Positions 44,055 to 52,897 of a stretch of DNA of 64,000 nucleotides are shown in pieces; position 1 is the first letter of the stretch, and every line of letters begins with the position of its first letter. The position numbers and the translations under genes are program-made. Where the stretch lies: positions 216,248 through 280,247 of the forward strand of contig NZ_BMMP01000010.1 in the NCBI RefSeq assembly GCF_014645895.1, read 5' to 3'. Under the pieces are notes generated by a model. That model had not been told where the DNA came from. It worked only from the letters and a program-made list of their open reading frames with translations, and did no database searches. Source of the stretch: Streptomyces daqingensis (lineage in GTDB: Bacteria > Actinomycetota > Actinomycetes > Streptomycetales > Streptomycetaceae).

Positions 44055-44825
44055 ATGAGCGGAATCCTGGCCGGCAAGCGCATCCTTGTCACCGGCGTCC
44101 TCACCGAGGGCTCGATCGCCTTCCACGCCGCGAAGATCGCGCAGGAGGAGGGCGCGGAGGTCGTACTCACCGGGTTCGGCAGGCTCTCCCTGGTCCAGCG
44201 GATCGCCAAGCGCCTGCCGAAGGAAGCCCCCGTCATCGAGCTGGACGTGACGAACCAGGAGCACCTGGACTCTCTCGCCGGAAAGATCGGCGAGCACCTC
44301 GGCGAGGACGCCCAGCTCGACGGCATCGTCCACTCCATCGCCTTCGGTCCCCAGGGCGCGTTCAACTTCCTCGAGGCGAGCTGGGAGGACGTCGGCACGG
44401 CCGTGCACGTCTCCGCCTACTCCCTCAAGTCGCTGACGACGGCGTGCCTTCCGCTGATGCCGCGCGGCGGCTCGGTCGTGGGACTCACCTTCGACGCGCA
44501 GATCGCCTGGCCCAAGTACGACTGGATGGGCGTGGCCAAGGCGGCGCTGGAGTCGACGAACCGTTACCTCGCACGTGATCTGGGCGCGAAGAACGTGCGG
44601 TGCAACCTGATCTCGGCCGGCCCGATCAAGTCGATGGCGGCCAAGTCCATTCCGGGCTTCGAGGAGCTCGCGGACGTCTGGAACCACCGGGCCCCCATCG
44701 GCTGGGAACTGGCCGACCCGGACCCGGCGGGGCGCGGCGTCGTCGGTCTGCTGTCGGACTTCTTCCCCAAGACGACGGGGGAGATCGTCCACGTGGACGG
44801 CGGCGTGCACATGATGGGCGCCTGA
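44055..44825 (+). CDS. fabI: Enoyl-ACP reductase FabI (InhA-like)
   Basis: This 256-residue SDR-like enzyme catalyses the last reduction of each fatty acid elongation cycle with NADH. The N-terminal motif GVLTEGSIAFHAA replaces the usual TGxxxGxG as in FabI/InhA; the active-site Tyr and Lys are in KYDWMGVAKAALE (YxxxMxxxK written across), and the substrate loop GPIKSMAAKSIPGF follows. It lies two bases after fabG and closes the operon. A bidirectional hairpin at 44874-44902 follows. Confidence 0.94.
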   Translation: MSGILAGKRILVTGVLTEGSIAFHAAKIAQEEGAEVVLTGFGRLSLVQRIAKRLPKEAPVIELDVTNQEHLDSLAGKIGEHLGEDAQLDGIVHSIAFGPQGAFNFLEASWEDVGTAVHVSAYSLKSLTTACLPLMPRGGSVVGLTFDAQIAWPKYDWMGVAKAALESTNRYLARDLGAKNVRCNLISAGPIKSMAAKSIPGFEELADVWNHRAPIGWELADPDPAGRGVVGLLSDFFPKTTGEIVHVDGGVHMMGA

Positions 44826-44873
44826 CCGCAGGCACCCGCCCCACCCACGTTCCACCCCACGCCTCACGGCACG

Positions 44874-44902
44874 AGCGGCCCCGGTGCGACGCCGGGGCCG
44901 CT
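44874..44902. terminator. Bidirectional terminator between fabI and the GntR gene
   Basis: AGCGGCCCCGG at 44874-44884 is the exact complement of CCGGGGCCGCT at 44892-44902, with a seven-base loop, between two convergent genes. Confidence 0.8.
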
Positions 44903-44940
44903 GCGCGTCGACGTCAGCGCGGGAGCCCCGTGGGCGGCGC

Positions 44941-45633
44941 TCAGGCGCCCTGTTTCGCCTTCCGCACCCCGCAGCCCCACTCCTGCGTGTGGGAGGCGGC
45001 CTCCCGCTCCGCGGCCTCCGCGTCACCGGCCTGGACCGCCCGGACGAGTCCCGCGTGGTCCATGTGGTTCTCCGGGCGCAGCTCCCCGCCGACGTCGAAG
45101 CGGAGGAAGTCGCGCATCACTTCCCCCAAGTCCGAGTAGACCGCTGTCAGTACGTCGTTGTGCGAGGCCGCGACGACGCCGAGGTGGAGGCTCGCGTCCG
45201 CCTCGACGAACGATTCCACGTCGCCCGACGCCCAGGCCGCCTCGCGGCGCTCCAGCAGCGCCTCGATCTGCGCCATGTCGCCCTCGGTGCGCCGCAGCGC
45301 CGCCAGCCGCGCCGCCGAGGTCTCCAGCGCGGCCCGCATCTCCGCCACGTGGCGCGGGTCGGCGTCGGCGAAGCGGCGGTGCATGACGCCCGCCAGCTCA
45401 CTGGTCGCGACGACGTACGTGCCGGAGCCCTGACGGATGTCCAGCAACCCGTTGTGCGCCAGGGCGCGTACCGCTTCCCGCACGGTGTTGCGGGCCACTC
45501 CCAGCTGCTCCACGAGCTCCGGCTCCGTCGGGATGCGCGTCCCGACCGGCCACTCGCCGGACGTGATCGCGGAGCGCAGCGCCGAGATCACCTGGTCTGC
45601 CAGAGCGGAGCGTTGCGGCGAGGGAAGGTTCAT
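44941..45633 (-). CDS. FadR/GntR-family transcriptional regulator
   Basis: This 230-residue regulator has a GntR winged helix (residues 10-75: IPTEPELVEQLGVARNTVREAV, IRQGSGTYV) and an FCD domain (AEMRAALETSAARLAAL, EADASLHLGVVAASH with the metal-binding Asp/His pattern, and DHAGLVRAVQAGD). It is divergent from the CynX-type transporter, and palindromic sequence over that gene's -10 region is the probable operator. GGGAGAG lies before the ATG. The effector is unknown; cyanate or an aromatic or organic acid is possible from the transporter family. Confidence 0.87.
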   Translation of the reverse strand: MNLPSPQRSALADQVISALRSAITSGEWPVGTRIPTEPELVEQLGVARNTVREAVRALAHNGLLDIRQGSGTYVVATSELAGVMHRRFADADPRHVAEMRAALETSAARLAALRRTEGDMAQIEALLERREAAWASGDVESFVEADASLHLGVVAASHNDVLTAVYSDLGEVMRDFLRFDVGGELRPENHMDHAGLVRAVQAGDAEAAEREAASHTQEWGCGVRKAKQGA

Positions 45634-45697
45634 CTCTCTCCCGTGTGCGTCGGCCGCGGGCTCTTCCCGTCAGCTCCTGTGGAGGGGAGGATACGCG

Positions 45698-45735
45698 TTG
45701 GCACGTATTCATCCCATGATTCTATGATGGGGCGC
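45698..45735 (+). promoter_or_regulatory. Promoter with overlapping operator upstream of the CynX-type transporter
   Basis: TTGGCA at 45698-45703 and TATGAT at 45723-45728 form a promoter with a 19-base spacer; the expected start lies at the ATG at 45736. An imperfect palindrome CCCATGAT-TCT-ATGATGGG at 45713-45731 covers the -10 element and is a likely binding site for the divergent GntR regulator. Confidence 0.6.
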
Positions 45736-47118
45736 ATGCCCATGACGGAAGACGACCTGCAGCGCGACGGCCTCCCCGCGGACCGCCGCCCGGCTGCGCC
45801 CGCCACCCCGCAGACCGGCCCCCACGGGGCCGCGCCCGCGGTACCGCGCTGGGTCGTGCCGCTGCTCGCCGCGGGCCTGCTCGTCGCCGCGCTCAATCTG
45901 CGTCCCGCCATCGCCGCGCTCGGCCCGCTCCTGAAGGAGGTCCGCTCCGACCTGGGCATGAGCGGCGCGGTGGCCGGGCTGCTCACCTCCGTGCCCGGGC
46001 TGTGCTTCGCCGTCTTCGGCAGCCTCGCCCCGCGGCTCGCCCGGCGCCGCGGCCCCGCCCCGGTGGTGCTGGCCGGCATGGTCGCGATCACCGCGGGCCT
46101 CGCGCTGCGCCCCTTCGCCGGGGGCACGGTGTCCTTCCTGGCGGCGAGCGCGCTGGCCCTCGCGGGCATCGCGGTCAGCAACGTCCTGATGCCGGTCGTC
46201 GTCAAACGATGGTTCCCCGGCCGTATCGGGTCGATGACCGGCCTCTACTCGATGGGTCTCGCCCTCGGCACCGCGGGCGCCGCGGCGGTCACCGTGCCCA
46301 TGACCGGGGCCCTGGGAGGCAGTTGGCGGGCGGGTCTCGGCGCCTGGGCGCTGCTCGGTGTGCTGGCGATCATCCCGTGGGCCGTGGTGCTGAAGGACCC
46401 GGGCAGCCGCCGGGCGGCGTCCCCGGCAGGGCGCGAGCCCGGCCGTCCGGGCGTCACCGCCGGCCGACGCAGCGGCGGCGGGGACGGGGCCGCCGGCCGC
46501 CGCGACGGCGACGCAGACAGCCCCGGGAGCGACGGCCGCATCCGTATCCGCACCTCGCGCACCGCGTGGGCGCTGGGCGGCTTCTTCGGCCTCCAGGCGT
46601 CCGCCGCCTACATCGTGCTCGGCTGGCTCCCGGAGATCTTCCGGGACGCCGGCGTCCCCGCCTCCTCCGCCGGGCTGATGCTCGCCGTCACCATGGGCAT
46701 GGGCGTGCCTCTGGCCTTCGTCGTGCCGAGAGTGGCGGCCCGGATGCGCCACCAGGGCCCTCTCATCGTGGCCCTGGCCATGTGCGGGCTCACCGGGTAC
46801 ACGGGCCTGTGGTTCGCGCCGGGAGCCGGGGCCTGGCTGTGGGCGCTGCTGCTGGGCATCGCCAACTGCGCCTTCCCCGTCGCGCTCACCATGATCAGCC
46901 TGCGGTCCCGTTCCAGCGCGGGCGTGGCACAGCTGTCGGCCTTCGCGCAGAGCACGGGCTACCTGCTGTCCATCCCCGGGCCGCTGCTCGTGGGTGTTCT
47001 GCACGACGTCAGCGGCGGCTGGCGCGTCCCCCTGCTGCTGATGATGGCGTTGCTGCTGGCCCAGACGGCTGTGGGAGTGCTGGCCGGCCGGGACCGCGTC
47101 ATCGAGGACGGGCGCTGA
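45736..47118 (+). CDS. CynX/NimT-family MFS transporter
   Basis: This 460-residue MFS permease has 12 expected helices in two halves, with NLRPAIAALGPLL in helix 1 (the CynX/NimT signature), MPVVVKRWFPGRIGSMTGLYSMG in the loop after helix 4 region, and a long Arg/Gly-rich cytoplasmic loop (about residues 220-270) between the halves. The family transports cyanate, 2-nitroimidazole or other small anions. Of several in-frame ATGs, 45736 best fits the promoter geometry; no Shine-Dalgarno precedes it. A 38-residue partner gene follows. Confidence 0.85.
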   Translation: MPMTEDDLQRDGLPADRRPAAPATPQTGPHGAAPAVPRWVVPLLAAGLLVAALNLRPAIAALGPLLKEVRSDLGMSGAVAGLLTSVPGLCFAVFGSLAPRLARRRGPAPVVLAGMVAITAGLALRPFAGGTVSFLAASALALAGIAVSNVLMPVVVKRWFPGRIGSMTGLYSMGLALGTAGAAAVTVPMTGALGGSWRAGLGAWALLGVLAIIPWAVVLKDPGSRRAASPAGREPGRPGVTAGRRSGGGDGAAGRRDGDADSPGSDGRIRIRTSRTAWALGGFFGLQASAAYIVLGWLPEIFRDAGVPASSAGLMLAVTMGMGVPLAFVVPRVAARMRHQGPLIVALAMCGLTGYTGLWFAPGAGAWLWALLLGIANCAFPVALTMISLRSRSSAGVAQLSAFAQSTGYLLSIPGPLLVGVLHDVSGGWRVPLLLMMALLLAQTAVGVLAGRDRVIEDGR

Positions 47119-47135
47119 GTGCGACACTGACCGGT

Positions 47136-47252
47136 ATGCCAGTGCTCGAACCAGCCCCGCAGAACGGCCAGAAGAAGCTGCTCCTGATCATGGGAGCGAT
47201 CTTCGGCATCATGATCGTCATCGGCGTCGTCGCCAACATCGCCGCTCCCTGA
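47136..47252 (+). CDS. SGM_5486-type transporter-associated small membrane protein
   Basis: This 38-residue protein has a short polar N-terminus (MPVLEPAPQNGQKK), then a single membrane helix (LLLIMGAIFGIMIVIGVVANIAAP). It starts 17 bases after the MFS stop. It matches my memory of the NCBI family named SGM_5486 transporter-associated protein, found beside CynX-type permeases in Streptomyces. It may stabilise or regulate the transporter. It is too short for ordinary gene finders. Confidence 0.82.
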   Translation: MPVLEPAPQNGQKKLLLIMGAIFGIMIVIGVVANIAAP

Positions 47253-47503
47253 CGCCCCCTGCACCCCGGCTTCCGCCGAACCCCGACGCCCGCCCGACCC
47301 CTGAGGCTGCCCCTCCCCGACGCCCGGCTCTGACCGGCTTGCGGGACCGCCGCGCCGTCCGATGGTGGTGCTGGCCCCACCACCCCCAGGGGGTCTGGGT
47401 CAGGGGAAAGTGGGTGGATCACCGGATGGGGCGCCCGCCCGCTGCTCCGTAGCGTCTCCGAGTACACCGCCGGACGCTCTACGGACGAGGGAGAGGCGAG
47501 CCC

Positions 47504-47752
47504 ATGACGACGGCCCGTGCCCGTGACGACAGTCCGCGCAGCGTCACCGCCGCCCGGCGGCAGGCCCCGCCTTCCGGCGGTGACGGCCGCGAGCTGCTGC
47601 CCTGGTGGGCGGCGGTGCTGCCGGTCCTCGCCTTCGCGCTGCTGCTGAGCCTGCTGATCGGCGGGGGAGACGCGAACGCGGCGGCTCCGCAGCCCTGGGC
47701 GGACGTCCTCGCGGTGGTCCTGGAGCGCTTCGAGCAGGCGTTGCTCGGCTGA
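47504..47752 (+). CDS. Small hypothetical membrane protein
   Basis: This 82-residue protein has a basic Arg/Ser-rich N-terminus (residues 1-30), one hydrophobic helix (LPWWAAVLPVLAFALLLSLLIGG, about 31-53) and a short C-terminal amphipathic helix. GGGAGAGG lies nine bases before the ATG. A possible -10 TAGCGT lies about 55 bases upstream. No family is recognised. It is followed by sixA. Confidence 0.62.
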   Translation: MTTARARDDSPRSVTAARRQAPPSGGDGRELLPWWAAVLPVLAFALLLSLLIGGGDANAAAPQPWADVLAVVLERFEQALLG

Positions 47753-47829
47753 CGGCCGGAAAGCGGCCGCTCTTTCCGCACTGTCAACACCCTCCGCCCC
47801 GCACGGCGTTTCGTGCGAAGCTGGGAGAC

Positions 47830-48357
47830 ATGAGCGTCGATGTGCCCCGCAGTATCGTCCTTGTCCGGCACGCGAAGGCCGACTGGCCGGAAGTCGCAGA
47901 TCACGAGCGCCCCCTGGCAGACCGGGGCCGCAAGGACGCCGCGGCAGTCGGTGAGTGGCTGGCGACCCACGGCGTCGCCCCCGGGCTGACCCTCTGCTCG
48001 ACAGCCGTCCGCACCCGTGAGACGTGGAAGCTGACCGCGCCGCATCTGCCCCACCGTCCCAGAACCGTCTACGAGGAGCGCCTGTACGACGCCTCGCCCG
48101 GCGAGATCATCGCGGTGATCAACGACGTTCCCGAGGACGTCGAGAACCTGCTGGTCGTGGCCCACAACCCGGGAGTGCAGGGTGTCGCCGAGGTGCTGAC
48201 CGGCTCCTCCGAGGGCGACTCCCTGGAGCGCATGCAGCGCAACGGCTTTCCGACGTCGGCGGTCGCGGTGCTGCGCTTCGACGGGACGTGGAAGTCCGTC
48301 GAGCCGGGCACCGCGACCCTGACCGGCTACTGGGCGCCGCACGAACCGCACGAGTGA
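47830..48357 (+). CDS. sixA: SixA-like phosphohistidine phosphatase
   Basis: This 175-residue histidine phosphatase has the RHG-like motif LVRHAKADWPE (catalytic His) at residues 12-22, an arginine in STAVRTRETW, and the second catalytic histidine in LLVVAHNPGVQGV. Length and motifs fit SixA, which removes phosphate from phosphohistidine in phosphorelay or PTS proteins. The target here is unknown. GGGAGA precedes the ATG closely. It is convergent with serB. Confidence 0.88.
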   Translation: MSVDVPRSIVLVRHAKADWPEVADHERPLADRGRKDAAAVGEWLATHGVAPGLTLCSTAVRTRETWKLTAPHLPHRPRTVYEERLYDASPGEIIAVINDVPEDVENLLVVAHNPGVQGVAEVLTGSSEGDSLERMQRNGFPTSAVAVLRFDGTWKSVEPGTATLTGYWAPHEPHE

Positions 48358-48401
48358 GGGGCGCCGCCCCCGGACACGCCTGATTCCCCGAGCCTCGCGG
48401 T

Positions 48402-48428
48402 GGCCCGCGCCGGTCCCCGGCGCGGGCC
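48402..48428. terminator. Bidirectional terminator between sixA and serB
   Basis: GGCCCGCGCCGG (48402-48413) and CCGGCGCGGGCC (48417-48428) form a perfect 12-bp stem with a three-base loop between convergent genes. Confidence 0.8.
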
Positions 48429-48518
48429 GCCTGGCGTGTGCGGGCGCAACACGGGTGCGGGGCCCGGCCCTTGCGCGGCGGCACCGGACGGTGCGCGGCG
48501 GAGCCGGGGGCCGTACGT

Positions 48519-49817
48519 TCAGGAGGCCGGGACGCCCAGCAGACGTTCGCCGTCCGTGTCGTGGTCGTCGCTCCCGGCGGAGCCGTCGGCGGCCTCGACC
48601 TCTTCCCTCGTCACCCCGAGCAGGTACAGGACGGTGTCCAGGAAGGGCACGTTGACGGCGGTGTGCGCGGCCTCGCGCACGACGGGCTTCGCGTTGAACG
48701 CCACGCCCAGACCCGCCGCGTTGAGCATCCCGAGGTCGTTGGCGCCGTCGCCGATGGCGACGGTCTGCAGCAGCGGGACCCCCGCCTCGGAGGCGAAGCG
48801 GCGCAGCAGCCGCGCCTTGCCCTCCCGGTCGACGATGTCCCCGGTGACGCGGCCGGTGAGCTTGCCGTCGACGACCTCCAGCGTGTTCGCGGAGGCGAAG
48901 TCCAGCCCCAGTTCCACTTTCAGCGCGTCCGTGATCTGCGTGAATCCGCCGGAGACGACGCCGACTTGGTAGCCGAGGCGCTTGAGGGTCCGCACGAGCG
49001 TGCGTGCGCCGGGCGTGAGCCGTACGTCCTTGCGCACCTTGTCGACGACGGACGCGTCCAGGCCCTCCAGCAGGGCCACCCGTGCGTGCAGCGACTGCTC
49101 GAAGTCCAGCTCCCCGCGCATGGCGCGTGCGGTGACCTCGGCGACCTCGTCCTCGCAGTCCGCGTAGGCGGCGAAGAGTTCGATCACCTCGTCCTGGATC
49201 AGCGTGGAGTCGACGTCCATCACGACCAGGCGCTGCGCGCGGCGCTGCAGCCCGGAGGCGACGACGGCGATGTCCACACCGTGCTTCGCCGCCTCCAGCG
49301 CCAGCGACGTGCGCAGCGTCTGCGTCCCGGTCCCGGAGACGTCGAACTCCACCGCGGTCACCGGGTACTTGGCGAGCCGGAAGATGCGGTCGATGTTGCC
49401 GCCCGTCGCGGTGATGCTGGCGGCGATGGCGGCCGTCGACGAGGCGGTCAGCGGCTGCCCGAGCACCGTGACGTGCGAACGGCCGGTGCCGCGCGGCCGG
49501 TTGTCGCCCACGCCGGAGATGATCTCGGCCTCGAGCCCCATCGACTCCGCCCAGCTGTGCACGGTGGCCCGCAGTTCGCCCTCGCAGGCCGGTCCCTGGC
49601 CGTTGCCGGAGCCGCCGGTGCCGGGTGCGGTCACGAGCGCGCACAGCGTTATGCGTCCACGGGTGACGAGCTGCTCGATGTCGACGACTTCCACGCTGAA
49701 GGCGGCAAGGGTGTCGAACAGTCCGGCCGTGATGCCGGGCCGGTCCTTGCCGAAGATCTTCACCAGGAGCGTGGGGGTGTCGGCGTACGAAGGCGGGGTG
49801 GCCGGCGATGTGGTCAT
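48519..49817 (-). CDS. serB: Phosphoserine phosphatase SerB
   Basis: This 432-residue protein carries out the final step of serine synthesis. The N-terminal 180 residues contain two ACT-like regulatory domains (LLVKIFGKDRPGITAGLFDTL and HVTVLGQPLTASSTAAIAASI, given in part). The C-terminal HAD phosphatase has DVDSTLIQDEV (nucleophile Asp), VVSGGFTQI, and AIGDGANDLGML. The extended two-ACT form is usual in Actinobacteria. On the minus strand TACCGT lies nine bases before the ATG with no clear Shine-Dalgarno, suggesting a very short leader. Confidence 0.95.
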   Translation of the reverse strand: MTTSPATPPSYADTPTLLVKIFGKDRPGITAGLFDTLAAFSVEVVDIEQLVTRGRITLCALVTAPGTGGSGNGQGPACEGELRATVHSWAESMGLEAEIISGVGDNRPRGTGRSHVTVLGQPLTASSTAAIAASITATGGNIDRIFRLAKYPVTAVEFDVSGTGTQTLRTSLALEAAKHGVDIAVVASGLQRRAQRLVVMDVDSTLIQDEVIELFAAYADCEDEVAEVTARAMRGELDFEQSLHARVALLEGLDASVVDKVRKDVRLTPGARTLVRTLKRLGYQVGVVSGGFTQITDALKVELGLDFASANTLEVVDGKLTGRVTGDIVDREGKARLLRRFASEAGVPLLQTVAIGDGANDLGMLNAAGLGVAFNAKPVVREAAHTAVNVPFLDTVLYLLGVTREEVEAADGSAGSDDHDTDGERLLGVPAS

Positions 49818-50077
49818 GATGTTCTTACGGTATCGCTGCGAGGCCGGTCGCACCCCCCGGGGGCTCAGCTCCGTCCGGATCCTTTCGCTCGCCGGAGGCG
49901 GTCTTGAGCAGCCACGTTGCACTCGGCGAGGGCTCGTACGCACCCGGTCGGCCACAGTCGAATCGGGGTTGTGACATGGGCCGACTTCCTGTCAGGGACC
50001 TGGGCCTGAAATAGTTCCAGACGATGTTCGCCATCCCTAGGCTCCCGTAGTGGGGGAGTCACTCGGGGGACAACTTT

Positions 50078-52792
50078 GTGGGGCATGGAGTGCCGGAACT
50101 CGTACTGGAATTGAACGGACAAACCTGGACGCTCGATCCGTCCAGGACGTATGCGCTGGGGCGCGATCCCCAGGGCGACGTGGTGATCGACGACGCCAGG
50201 GTCTCCTGGCGGCACGCCACCATCAAGTGGAGCGGACGCGGCTGGGTCATCGAGGACAGCGGGAGCACCAACGGCTCGTACGTCCAGGGGCAGCGCGTCC
50301 AGCAGGCGGAGCTCGGCCCGGGCACGAGCGTGCACCTGGGCAACGCCACCGACGGGCCGCATCTGAAGCTCTCGGGCTCGGGGGCACCGGCGGGCGGGGG
50401 CGCGGGCGCACCCGCGCAGCACCAGCAGCAGCCCGCACACCAGGCGCAGGCGCCCCAGGGGCGGGCCGCTCAGGCCCCGCCGCAGCACCCTGGCGGCGGC
50501 GCACCCGGCGGCGTGCAGGGGCAGCCGGCGGCGCAGGGCTGGGGCGGGCAGCCCCAGCAGCCCGGTGTCCCGCAGCAGCAAGCGGGCTGGCAGCAGCCGG
50601 GAGTCCCGGCACAGCAGGGCGGCGGCCAGGCCTACCCCGCGGGAGCGGGCGCACAGCAGTACGCACCGCAGCAGGCGGCACCGCAGGCTCAGCCCTACGC
50701 GCCTCAGCACCCGCAGCAGGGCCAGCACCCCCAGCAGGGCGCCCAGCAGGCACACCCCCAGGCCGGGGGAGCACCGCACAGGGGCGGCGAGCGTCCGACC
50801 ACCTTCCACCAGCTCGCGCTGGGCCGGGTGATGCGCATCGGCCGCGCCCTCGAGAACGAGCTGGTCGTCTCCGACCTGCAGGTCTCGCGGCACCACGCGG
50901 AGTTCCACGCGTCGCCGGACGGACGCTTCGAGATCCGCGACCTCGGCAGCCACAACGGCACGTACGTCAACGGGCAGCTGCTTCCGAAGTCCGGCTCCGC
51001 GGTGATCACACCGCAGGACACGGTCGGCGTCGGCCACTCGACGTTCCGCCTGGTCGGCGACCGGCTCGAGGAGTTCGTCGACACCGGCGAGGTCTCCTTC
51101 TCGGCCCGCCATCTGACGGTGAAGGTCGACAACGGCAAGGTGATCCTCAACAACGTCACCTTCGGCGTGCCGGAGAAGTCGCTGATCGGCGTGATCGGCC
51201 CGTCCGGCTCCGGCAAGTCCACGCTGCTGCGTGCGCTGACCGGCTACCGTCCCGCCGACGTCGGTGAAGTCCTGTACGACAACCGCAACCTCTACCAGCA
51301 CTTCGCCGAACTCCGGCAGCGCATCGGCCTCGTCCCGCAGGACGACATCCTCCACAAGGAGCTGCGGGTCCGTACCGCTCTGCGCTACGCGGCCCGGCTC
51401 CGCTTCCCCGGCGACGTCGCGGTCGCCGAGCGCAACGCGCGCGTCGAGGAAGTGCTCGCGGAGCTCAAGCTCGACATCCACGCCGACAAGAAGGTCACCT
51501 CGCTCTCCGGCGGTCAGCGCAAGCGCGTCTCCGTCGCCCTGGAGCTGCTGACCAAGCCGTCGCTGATATTCCTGGACGAGCCCACCTCGGGCCTCGACCC
51601 GGGCATGGACCGCGACGTCATGCAGCTGCTGCGCGGCCTCGCCGACGACGGCCGCACGGTCCTCGTCGTCACGCACTCCGTGGCGGAACTCGGCCTGTGC
51701 GACAAGTTGCTGGTGATGGCGCCGGGCGGCGGCGTCGCCTACTTCGGGCCCCCCGAGGAGGCGCTGAACTTCTTCGGCTACAGCACCTGGGCGGACGTCT
51801 TCTCCGCCTTCGAGAACTACCGCGACTACGACTGGATGGGCCGCTGGCAGGGCTCGCAGCACTACCAGATGTACGCCGCGGACCTCGACGCCGTCTCCCC
51901 GCAGCAGGCGCAGCAGGTCCAGGCCCCGCCGACGCGGATGCGCAAACCGCAGAGCTGGGGCTCGCAGTTCTGGACGCTGGTGCGCCGCTACGTCTCCGTC
52001 ATCGCCTCCGACAAGGGTTTCCTGGCGCTGACGGTGATCCTGCCCCTTGTCCTCGGCGGCGTCAGCACCCTCATCCCGAGCGACTACGGACTCGGCTACG
52101 GCCCGCTGAACAAGGCGCGGACGAACCGGGACGCCAGCACGATCATGCTCATCATCGCGGTGGGCATGTGCTTCTCCGGAGCCGCCAACTCCGTACGAGA
52201 GCTGATCAAGGAACGGGTCATCTACGAGCGCGAACGGGCCACGGGCCTCTCGCGGTCGGCCTATCTGATGTCCAAGGTGCTCGTGCTCGGGATCGTCACC
52301 GCCGTGCAGGGTGTGATCATCTCCGCCATCGGCTTCGCCCCGCGTGAACTCCCGTCGGAGGGCCTGCTGGCGGAGGACCTGCCCGCCGTCGAGATGACGC
52401 TCGCCGTCATCACGCTGGGCTTCACCTCGATGATGTTCGGCCTGATCATCTCCGCGCTCGTGAAGACGGCGGAGAAGACCATGCCGCTGCTGGTCATGTT
52501 CGCCATCGTCCAGGTGGTCTTCACCGGCGTGCTCTTCCAGCTGTTCGACACCCCGGGTGTGGGGCAGTTCTCCTGGCTGATGCCGTCCCGCTGGGCGGTC
52601 GCCGCCATGGGCGCCACGGCCGACATGAACACGCTGCTGCCGTGGGAGAAGGGCAACCCGGATCCGCTGTGGGAGCACACGGCCGCCACGTACGTGCTCG
52701 ACATGGCCGTCCTCATGGGGCTCGGCGTCGCGCTGGTCTTCGTCGTCGCGCGGCTCCTGCGCCGCCACGAGCCGGAGGTCATGCGCAAGTAG
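50078..52792 (+). CDS. Two-FHA-domain ABC exporter, ATPase and permease in one chain
   Basis: This 904-residue protein resembles mycobacterial Rv1747. FHA domain 1 spans about residues 20-90 (GRDPQGDVVID, RVSWRHATI, STNGSYVQG) and FHA domain 2 about 250-325 (GRALENELVV, VSRHHAEF, GSHNGTYVNG). They are separated by a 150-residue Gln/Pro/Gly/Ala-rich linker. The ABC ATPase (about 345-570) has GPSGSGKST, LSGGQRKR and LIFLDEPTSGLD. A six-helix ABC-2 permease (about 630-895) follows. FHA domains bind phosphothreonine, so Ser/Thr kinases probably regulate it. The GTG start is preceded by GGGGGA. Confidence 0.92.
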   Translation: MGHGVPELVLELNGQTWTLDPSRTYALGRDPQGDVVIDDARVSWRHATIKWSGRGWVIEDSGSTNGSYVQGQRVQQAELGPGTSVHLGNATDGPHLKLSGSGAPAGGGAGAPAQHQQQPAHQAQAPQGRAAQAPPQHPGGGAPGGVQGQPAAQGWGGQPQQPGVPQQQAGWQQPGVPAQQGGGQAYPAGAGAQQYAPQQAAPQAQPYAPQHPQQGQHPQQGAQQAHPQAGGAPHRGGERPTTFHQLALGRVMRIGRALENELVVSDLQVSRHHAEFHASPDGRFEIRDLGSHNGTYVNGQLLPKSGSAVITPQDTVGVGHSTFRLVGDRLEEFVDTGEVSFSARHLTVKVDNGKVILNNVTFGVPEKSLIGVIGPSGSGKSTLLRALTGYRPADVGEVLYDNRNLYQHFAELRQRIGLVPQDDILHKELRVRTALRYAARLRFPGDVAVAERNARVEEVLAELKLDIHADKKVTSLSGGQRKRVSVALELLTKPSLIFLDEPTSGLDPGMDRDVMQLLRGLADDGRTVLVVTHSVAELGLCDKLLVMAPGGGVAYFGPPEEALNFFGYSTWADVFSAFENYRDYDWMGRWQGSQHYQMYAADLDAVSPQQAQQVQAPPTRMRKPQSWGSQFWTLVRRYVSVIASDKGFLALTVILPLVLGGVSTLIPSDYGLGYGPLNKARTNRDASTIMLIIAVGMCFSGAANSVRELIKERVIYERERATGLSRSAYLMSKVLVLGIVTAVQGVIISAIGFAPRELPSEGLLAEDLPAVEMTLAVITLGFTSMMFGLIISALVKTAEKTMPLLVMFAIVQVVFTGVLFQLFDTPGVGQFSWLMPSRWAVAAMGATADMNTLLPWEKGNPDPLWEHTAATYVLDMAVLMGLGVALVFVVARLLRRHEPEVMRK

Positions 52793-52826
52793 CGGCAGGG
52801 CCGGGCCCTTCGGCTCGGCGCGCACG

Positions 52827-52863
52827 GAAGGCGGCGGCCCCCTTCGCGGGGACCGCCGCCTTC
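52827..52863. terminator. Bidirectional terminator between FHA-ABC and SLT genes
   Basis: GAAGGCGGCGG (52827-52837) pairs with CCGCCGCCTTC (52853-52863); inner CCCC and GGGG extend the stem around a TTCG-containing loop. It separates two convergent genes. Confidence 0.85.
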
Positions 52864-52897
52864 GCGCTGTACGGGAACACGCCCCGCTGCTGCCGGC

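Noticed and set aside
50400..50780. Repetitive Gln/Pro/Gly-coding stretch that might be a DNA repeat array
   Set aside because: The repeats are compositional (CAGCAG, CCGCAG codons) in a low-complexity linker, without a fixed repeat unit.
49865..52825. A 986-residue minus-strand open frame
   Set aside because: It mirrors the FHA-ABC gene, whose domains are unmistakable on the plus strand.
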